From Candidatus Chloroploca sp. Khr17 (GTDB taxonomy: Bacteria > Chloroflexota > Chloroflexia > Chloroflexales > Chloroflexaceae), in assembly GCF_004138165.1 (NCBI RefSeq), contig NZ_RYFF01000002.1:62001-126000 (forward strand): a stretch of DNA of 64,000 bases, written 5' to 3'. How positions within the stretch are numbered: the stretch's first letter is position 1; each line of letters begins with the position of its first letter. The notes below the pieces were generated by a model. That model saw nothing but the letters and a program-made list of their open reading frames with translations, did no database searches and was not told the origin of the DNA. A program made the position numbers and the translations under genes. Positions 59,649 to 64,000 of the stretch are shown one piece after another.

Positions 59649-59670
59649 TCGCTTCTCCGCCTTATGAGAG

Positions 59671-60807
59671 TCACAGTCCTCGCTCAAAGATCGCCAGATA
59701 GCGTTCCGCCGCATGTTCCCAGGTAAAAGCGCGGGCACGCATCCGGGCGGCGTCCCCCATCTGGCGGGCCAGGGTGCGGTCGTTCGCAAAACCGCGCAGG
59801 TACTCAGTCAGGGCCTCAAGATCTGCCCAGGCGAACCGGAAACCCGAAACGCCGTCGGCAATCAATTCGTCAGTCCCACTTGTCTTGGTTACCACGGCGG
59901 GCAAGCCAGCCGCCATCGACTCAAGCGTCGCAACGCTCATCCCCTCGTTGAATGAAGCAAGCACAAAAACATGGGCAGCAGCATAGCGCCCAGGGATCGC
60001 TTCACGCGGCACATAACCAGCAAATTGCACGCGCTGACTCACCCCGGCCTGATGAGCCTGTGCGCGCAAGGAGGCCTCGGCATCGCCGGTACCAACGAGT
60101 TCCAGGACAACATCGTACCCTTCGGCGACCAGGCGGCGCACCGCTTCAATGAGATGGTGCTGACCTTTCCGCTCAATAAGCCGCGCTACGCTCAGCAGGC
60201 GCAGCGGGCCATCATCGTGGATCGGGGCCTGGGGAAACTGGGTCAGATCAACTCCATTCGGGATCAGATCAATCGTCAGCCCTGGTGCAACCGCCAGCAT
60301 CATTTCGGCCTCGCCCTGACATTTTGCCACCAGATGCGACGCCCCATACCAGATCGCCTTGATCACCGGCGTCAACACCGGATAGAGTGGCCCATACCGT
60401 CGTTCAAAACCAGGAATATCGGGGCCACAGACCCGCACAAGGTACGGCAAACCCGAGAGACGACGCAGGGCTAGCGCAACCCCCCCGGCAGGCACGGCAC
60501 TCCACGCAAAGACCGCATCATAGGGATGCGTGCGCTGCAAACGCAACGCCATCGGCAGCGCACGCGCCGCATACGTCAGCAACTCGCGGTTACTGGAATG
60601 GTGCAAATTCCGGTTCCTCACCGGAACCTTATAGATCCGCACCTGCTCAGCAAACTGCTCATACTCAACCGCCCGCCCGAGCGCCGACGTCACCAGATCA
60701 ATCCGCACACCTGGCACATCCGCCATGCGCGCCAGAATCGCCCGGTTCACCGTTCCCGTCCCCCCACCCAGCGGAGGGAACTCGTTATTGAGCATGAGAA
60801 TATGCAT
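59671..60807 (-). CDS. Glycosyltransferase family 4
   Basis: 378 residues from ATG 60807, overlapping the upstream GT2 gene by 23 bases. HILMLNNEFPPLGGGTGTVN has the Gly-rich acceptor loop, PYLVRVCGPDIPGFERRYGP lies in the first lobe, and LIPNGVDLTQFPQAP is the hinge. The donor lobe has LLSVARLIERKGQHHLIEAV and a canonical EX7E in ASFNEGMSVATLESMAAGLP. TKTSGTDELIADGVSGF follows. Typical lipid-linked-oligosaccharide or O-antigen transferase. Confidence 0.9.
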   Translation of the reverse strand: MHILMLNNEFPPLGGGTGTVNRAILARMADVPGVRIDLVTSALGRAVEYEQFAEQVRIYKVPVRNRNLHHSSNRELLTYAARALPMALRLQRTHPYDAVFAWSAVPAGGVALALRRLSGLPYLVRVCGPDIPGFERRYGPLYPVLTPVIKAIWYGASHLVAKCQGEAEMMLAVAPGLTIDLIPNGVDLTQFPQAPIHDDGPLRLLSVARLIERKGQHHLIEAVRRLVAEGYDVVLELVGTGDAEASLRAQAHQAGVSQRVQFAGYVPREAIPGRYAAAHVFVLASFNEGMSVATLESMAAGLPAVVTKTSGTDELIADGVSGFRFAWADLEALTEYLRGFANDRTLARQMGDAARMRARAFTWEHAAERYLAIFERGL

Positions 60808-61951
60808 AGTTTCGATATACTTGTCTGACAACGTACAAAGGCCGATGCTTCACTTCTTCAAAGATACGCCCGACGTATTCGCCAATAACCCCGATGGTGA
60901 TGAGTTGGATGCCGGCAAAGAAGAAGACGGCGACGACAAGGGTTGCAAAGCCGGGTGGTGAGAGGCCAATGGTGAGGCGCTGGATGACGTAACCGATGGC
61001 GATGAGGATGGAGAGCAGTGAGACGATGAGGCCGGCGACTGAGATCATGCGCAATGGAATGTAGCTGAATGAGACGAGGCCATCGAGGGCGAGGTAGATC
61101 AGTTTGCTGATCGTATATTTGGGCTTGCCGGCATAACGAGCGTGCCGTTCATAGGCGAGTCCGGTTTGCCGAAAGCCAACCCAGCTCCGGATGCCGCGGA
61201 CAAACCGGTTGCGTTCGGGCATCCCGTTGAGAATGTCAACGACCCGGCGATCCATCACGCAGAAATCACCCGCATCAAGGGGGATGTCAATTTGGGCAAT
61301 GCGCTTCAGGATACGGTAAAAACTCAGGTACGCGAATTGTTTGAGCATACTCTCTTTGCGCTGCTCACGGATCGCGTAGACAACTTCGTAGCCTTCGCGC
61401 CATTTGGCGATAAACGCCGGCAGTATTTCGGGAGGATCTTGCAGATCAGCGTCCATAATGGCGACCGCCTGCCCATGACTATAATCCATCCCGGCACTGA
61501 TGGCGACCTGATGCCCAAAGTTACGCGCCAGATCAACGACTAAAACACGTGCATCTTGACGGGCCAGATCTTGCAACAGCGTGAGTGTCTGGTCGTGGCT
61601 GCCATCGTTGACAAAGATGATCTCGTAGCTCAGGCCGAGCGGGTCAAGGGCGGCGATGATCCGCTGATAGAGCGTCGGCAGATTCTGTGCTTCATTGAAG
61701 GCCGGGATCACCAGCGAGAGTTCAACGGTTGGCGGTCGCCGCGGGGGCAATTGAGGGGCAAGAATGCTTGTTTGCGCCAGCCCTATGCTCGAGTTGTTGG
61801 CCCCGGTCAACGCCGCCAGGGTGCGGCAAAAGTGGAGGGCTGCTTCGGGATCATCAGTCGGAATAGGTGCAAAGGCGAGGGGGGCTTCCGGGCCTGGGGA
61901 GATTGGTCTACTCGTGGCAGTCTCGTTGACCGTTGATTCACTGCTCGCCAT
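60785..61951 (-). CDS. Polyprenyl-phosphate glycosyltransferase (GT2, DPM1/GtrB/ArnC-like)
   Basis: 388 residues. An ~70-residue low-complexity N-terminal extension precedes the GT-A domain. LSLVIPAFNEAQNLPTLYQR (~78-97), EIIFVNDGSHDQTLTLLQDL, RNFGHQVAISAGMDYSHGQA, the DxD site AIMDADLQDPPEI, and GDFCVMDRRVVDIL. Two C-terminal membrane helices (MISVAGLIVSLLSILIAIGY and VVAVFFFAGIQLITIGVIGE) identify the GtrB/ArnC class, which charges undecaprenyl phosphate. It could supply the donor for the GT39-like enzyme at the cluster's far end. SD AAGGAG upstream. Confidence 0.9.
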   Translation of the reverse strand: MASSESTVNETATSRPISPGPEAPLAFAPIPTDDPEAALHFCRTLAALTGANNSSIGLAQTSILAPQLPPRRPPTVELSLVIPAFNEAQNLPTLYQRIIAALDPLGLSYEIIFVNDGSHDQTLTLLQDLARQDARVLVVDLARNFGHQVAISAGMDYSHGQAVAIMDADLQDPPEILPAFIAKWREGYEVVYAIREQRKESMLKQFAYLSFYRILKRIAQIDIPLDAGDFCVMDRRVVDILNGMPERNRFVRGIRSWVGFRQTGLAYERHARYAGKPKYTISKLIYLALDGLVSFSYIPLRMISVAGLIVSLLSILIAIGYVIQRLTIGLSPPGFATLVVAVFFFAGIQLITIGVIGEYVGRIFEEVKHRPLYVVRQVYRNYAYSHAQ

Positions 61952-62459
61952 ATCCCATCTCCTTGCAAGTCTGTCTTTTCTTTCGTTGCCTCATTCTATT
62001 ATACGTATCTGGAAGAACCAGGGGTGTACCAGAAGAACCGGGGCTTTGCTCCATGCTTCCAGCGAGAAGGTCGGGTGTCACCCCCATGTCCACTCACGGA
62101 ACGGTCTGGCTAACCGAGCCGATCCGCTGGATGCCCGCTTTCGCGGGCATGACATAGTGCGCGTGTAGATTGGGCGTGTAGCGCATCGGGATGAGGTCGG
62201 CATCGCGCTGATGCCCGAACAAGTCGCCCGGTACTCCAATAGATACGACCCTCCGTGTCGTTCCCGCGCAGGCGGGAACCTAGGCCGCACACGCGGCCAC
62301 CAGCCCGCGTACCACGGGTCGTTCCCGCGCAGGCGGGAACCTAGGCCGCACACGCGGCCACCAGCCCGCGTACCACGGGTCGTTCCCGCGCAGGCGGGAA
62401 CCCAGGGCTGGCATTTGCGTTGACCGCGCCGATGATGCAGTTACTGCCTTCAAACAAAG
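61952..62459. other. Non-coding region with REP-like palindromes
   Basis: About 500 bases without a gene I can support. TATAAT on the - strand (complement of 61998-62003) is a likely -10 for the polysaccharide cluster. ATGCCCGC-TTTC-GCGGGCAT at 62131-62150 is a small palindrome of the widespread REP type. The tandem repeat at 62257-62403 is listed separately. Confidence 0.5.
62257..62403. repeat. 61-bp tandem REP-like repeat (2.4 copies)
   Basis: Copies at 62257-62317 and 62318-62378 are identical apart from the first few bases, and a third starts at 62379 and breaks off after the palindrome. Each holds GTTCCCGC-GCAG-GCGGGAAC and then a second small palindrome GGCCGC-ACAC-GCGGCC. Confidence 0.85.
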
Positions 62460-62488
62460 TTGTCTCGGATGGAACCCTATGGTATACT
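62460..62488 (+). promoter_or_regulatory. Promoter for rplS
   Basis: TTGTCT (62460-62465), 17-base spacer, TATACT (62483-62488), about 120 bases before ATG 62612, leaving a long untranslated leader. Confidence 0.65.
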
Positions 62489-62611
62489 ACACGCTTGTGA
62501 ACTGCACTGGCAGCGTCTTATGCTGCTCTGCTTGCTTATTCTGTTGCCTCATCAGTCCCGCGTTGGTGCGGGCGCCTGGTAGAGGTTGATGCTGAAAGGA
62601 ACGACATCGTC

Positions 62612-62977
62612 ATGTCGCAGCAAACCCTGGATGATTTGGCTCAACGCTATCTCAAGCCTGCTCTTCCTGAGTTTCAGGTGGGTGATACCGTGCGCGTTGG
62701 GGTGAAGGTGGTTGAAGGAACTCGTGAGCGTGTGCAGGATTTTGAGGGTGTCGTGATTCGCCGCCGCAGTGGTGGTTTGAATGAGAATTTTACGGTGCGC
62801 CGCATTGCTTCGCACGGGATCGGTGTTGAGCGTACTTTTTTGGTGCATGCGCCTCGGGTTGATTCGATCAAGGTGATTCGGCGCGGTAAGGTGCGTCGGG
62901 CCAAGCTCTACTATCTGCGTGGGCGTTCGGGCAAAGCGGCTCGGATCAAAGAGCGTCGCGATACGGTGCGTCGCTAA
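62612..62977 (+). CDS. rplS: 50S ribosomal protein L19
   Basis: 121 residues, full length. It sits at the 30S-50S interface. [20 protein letters not shown] (~20-39), [60 protein letters not shown] and [16 protein letters not shown] are all standard L19 blocks. AAAGGA precedes ATG 62612. It is followed directly by a methyltransferase gene and rnhB; an rplS-rnhB neighbourhood is common in bacteria. Confidence 0.98.
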   Translation: MSQQTLDDLAQRYLKPALPEFQVGDTVRVGVKVVEGTRERVQDFEGVVIRRRSGGLNENFTVRRIASHGIGVERTFLVHAPRVDSIKVIRRGKVRRAKLYYLRGRSGKAARIKERRDTVRR

Positions 62978-62981
62978 ACTG

Positions 62982-63671
62982 GTGTTGCTCTATCGCCGTG
63001 TGGTGCGGTGGGCTTTTCACGTGCTCTACCACGAGTTTGCGTGGAGTTATGACTTTGTAGCGGCGCTGGTGTCACGTGGGTACTGGCAGCGCTGGACAGC
63101 AGCAGCGCTGCCTGAGTTGCATGGTGTGACGCTTGAGCTTGGCGTGGGGCCGGGCCACATGCAAGTGGCCCTTGCGAACCGTGCGGCAACTTTTGGCTTG
63201 GATCGCTCGCCCACGATGCTGGCCCTTGCTGCCAGACGGGTGCGTCGGGCAGGGGCAACACCCCGTTTGATGCGTGCGGATGCCGCCGCGTTGCCTGTGC
63301 GCTCGGCGGCTTGTGCGACGCTTTTTGCTACCTTTCCCTCGGAATATATCGTCGATCCCGCAACGCAGGCTGAAATTCGCCGCGTGCTGGTGCCCGGCGG
63401 TCGGCTGGTGCTGGTGCCGTTTGCCGAACTGGATGCCGGTTGGTATCAACGGTTGATGGCGCTGGCGTACCGTCTGACGCTTCAGTTCCGCCCGCGTGTC
63501 GATCACCAATCTGACCAGGGGGCCTCCTTGCCTGGATCGCCCGCTGGGACGCCCGAGCGCCTCGAACTGGCCGGGATGATTCTCCACGGCCGCTGGGTGA
63601 GGGTCGGGGCGAGTCGCGTAATGGTGATGGTTGGTACTCACGGTCAGGAGGCATATGGCACCGACCTGTGA
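62982..63671 (+). CDS. Class I SAM-dependent methyltransferase
   Basis: 229 residues from GTG 62982, four bases after the rplS stop; the frame that begins at 62919 overlaps rplS. The first ~40 residues are basic and hydrophobic. SAM motif I is LELGVGPGHMQVALANRA (~48-65), followed by FGLDRSPTMLALAARRV, RADAAALPVRSAACATLFAT, and RVLVPGGRLVLVPFAELDAG. Similar to UbiE/phospholipid methyltransferase-like proteins; substrate unknown. It is translated by coupling to rplS, and its 3' end overlaps rnhB by 17 bases. Confidence 0.82.
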   Translation: MLLYRRVVRWAFHVLYHEFAWSYDFVAALVSRGYWQRWTAAALPELHGVTLELGVGPGHMQVALANRAATFGLDRSPTMLALAARRVRRAGATPRLMRADAAALPVRSAACATLFATFPSEYIVDPATQAEIRRVLVPGGRLVLVPFAELDAGWYQRLMALAYRLTLQFRPRVDHQSDQGASLPGSPAGTPERLELAGMILHGRWVRVGASRVMVMVGTHGQEAYGTDL

Positions 63672-64000
63672 ATACGAACGTGAGCTTGTAGCGCAGGGCT
63701 ATCAGGTGATTGCTGGTCTTGACGAGGCCGGTCGTGGGTGCTGGGCCGGGCCAGTCGTCGCGGCTGCGGTCGTCTTTCCGCGTGATCTGTTGATGCGCTC
63801 GGAGACTTTGTACGGCATTGACGACTCCAAGCAACTCTCTGCCCTTGCGCGTGAGCAGGGCTATGCTCAGGTGAGGCGATGGGCAACAGGAATTGGTGTC
63901 GGTATTGTCCCGGCCTACCTGATTGATGCCTTTGGCATTATTGCCGCGACGAGGCTGGCAATGATGGTTGCGTTGCTGCAGTTGCCCTGTCAACCTCACG
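63655..64000 (+). CDS. rnhB: Ribonuclease HII (3' end outside window)
   Basis: First ~115 residues of RNase HII, which cuts RNA in RNA-DNA hybrids and at single ribonucleotides. ATG 63655 has AGGAGG at 63646-63651 with a short spacer. VIAGLDEAGRGCWAGPVVAA carries the catalytic Asp-Glu pair (GLDEAGRG), and YGIDDSKQLSALARE is the second conserved block. The third catalytic Asp block lies beyond the window. The motif has Cys-Trp where most members have Pro-Leu after GRG. Confidence 0.95.
   Translation, partial: MAPTCEYERELVAQGYQVIAGLDEAGRGCWAGPVVAAAVVFPRDLLMRSETLYGIDDSKQLSALAREQGYAQVRRWATGIGVGIVPAYLIDAFGIIAATRLAMMVALLQLPCQPH

Noticed and set aside
62257-62403. Tandem repeat as a CRISPR array
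   Set aside because: Units are contiguous and identical with no unique spacers, and no cas genes are near.
1-64000. tRNA or rRNA genes
   Set aside because: No T-loop GGTTCRAAYCC with matching acceptor stem and no rRNA core sequence was noticed on either strand by eye; a covariance search would be decisive.

Overview
The window looks like chromosomal DNA of a filamentous, photosynthetic-type member of the Chloroflexota (Chloroflexales-like). This is an inference from moderately high GC, sparse overlapping operons, a two-subunit glycine decarboxylase, the style of the glycosyltransferases, and many TTGACA/TATACT-type promoters. Nothing here is diagnostic to species. No rRNA, tRNA, CRISPR array, prophage or insertion-sequence transposase was seen.

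Layout. 1-7616 is a cell-surface glycosylation block on the + strand: four GT4-type and one GT2 glycosyltransferases, a small helical protein, and one methyltransferase on the - strand. 7705-9711 holds a PLP enzyme and an alpha/beta hydrolase. 9937-12915 is an uncharacterised three-gene envelope operon (coiled-coil protein, bitopic CARDB protein, small anchored protein). 13431-16746 is nitrogen assimilation (glnA, amt). 17188-23238 holds a membrane protein, a glycosyltransferase coupled to a large thiamine-diphosphate enzyme, and a histidine kinase/response regulator pair. 23295-29898 holds a transporter, a presequence-protease-like M16C peptidase and membrane or hypothetical proteins. 29965-36287 is the glycine cleavage system (gcvT, gcvH, gcvPA, gcvPB), with a CpXC protein in front and a Uma2 nuclease-fold gene inserted. 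36610-38067 is plsC plus a DAK2-like protein. 38148-43708 is ferrous iron uptake: feoA, a feoB divided into two genes, feoC, an orphan DUF2357 nuclease-fold protein, and a divergent DtxR-type regulator.

43693-61951 is an almost uninterrupted 16-gene - strand polysaccharide cluster. It encodes a polyprenyl-phosphate-type GT2, several GT4/GT2 transferases, a GT39-like membrane transferase, a Wzx-type flippase, an AsnB amidotransferase, methyltransferases, and four steps (WbpB, WbpE, WbpD, WbpI types) of a route to UDP-2,3-diacetamido-uronic acid. The window closes with rplS, a methyltransferase and a truncated rnhB on the + strand.

The most unusual recurring signal is non-coding. Long perfect or near-perfect palindromes (17-32 bp stems) sit at most operon ends, and many have a GCCAGC/GCTGGC apex. 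Nested inverted-repeat elements lie at 2231-2335 and 56517-56650, a homologous pair of palindromic elements lies at 36387-36438 and 40023-40075, and a 61-bp tandem REP-like repeat lies near 62.3 kb.
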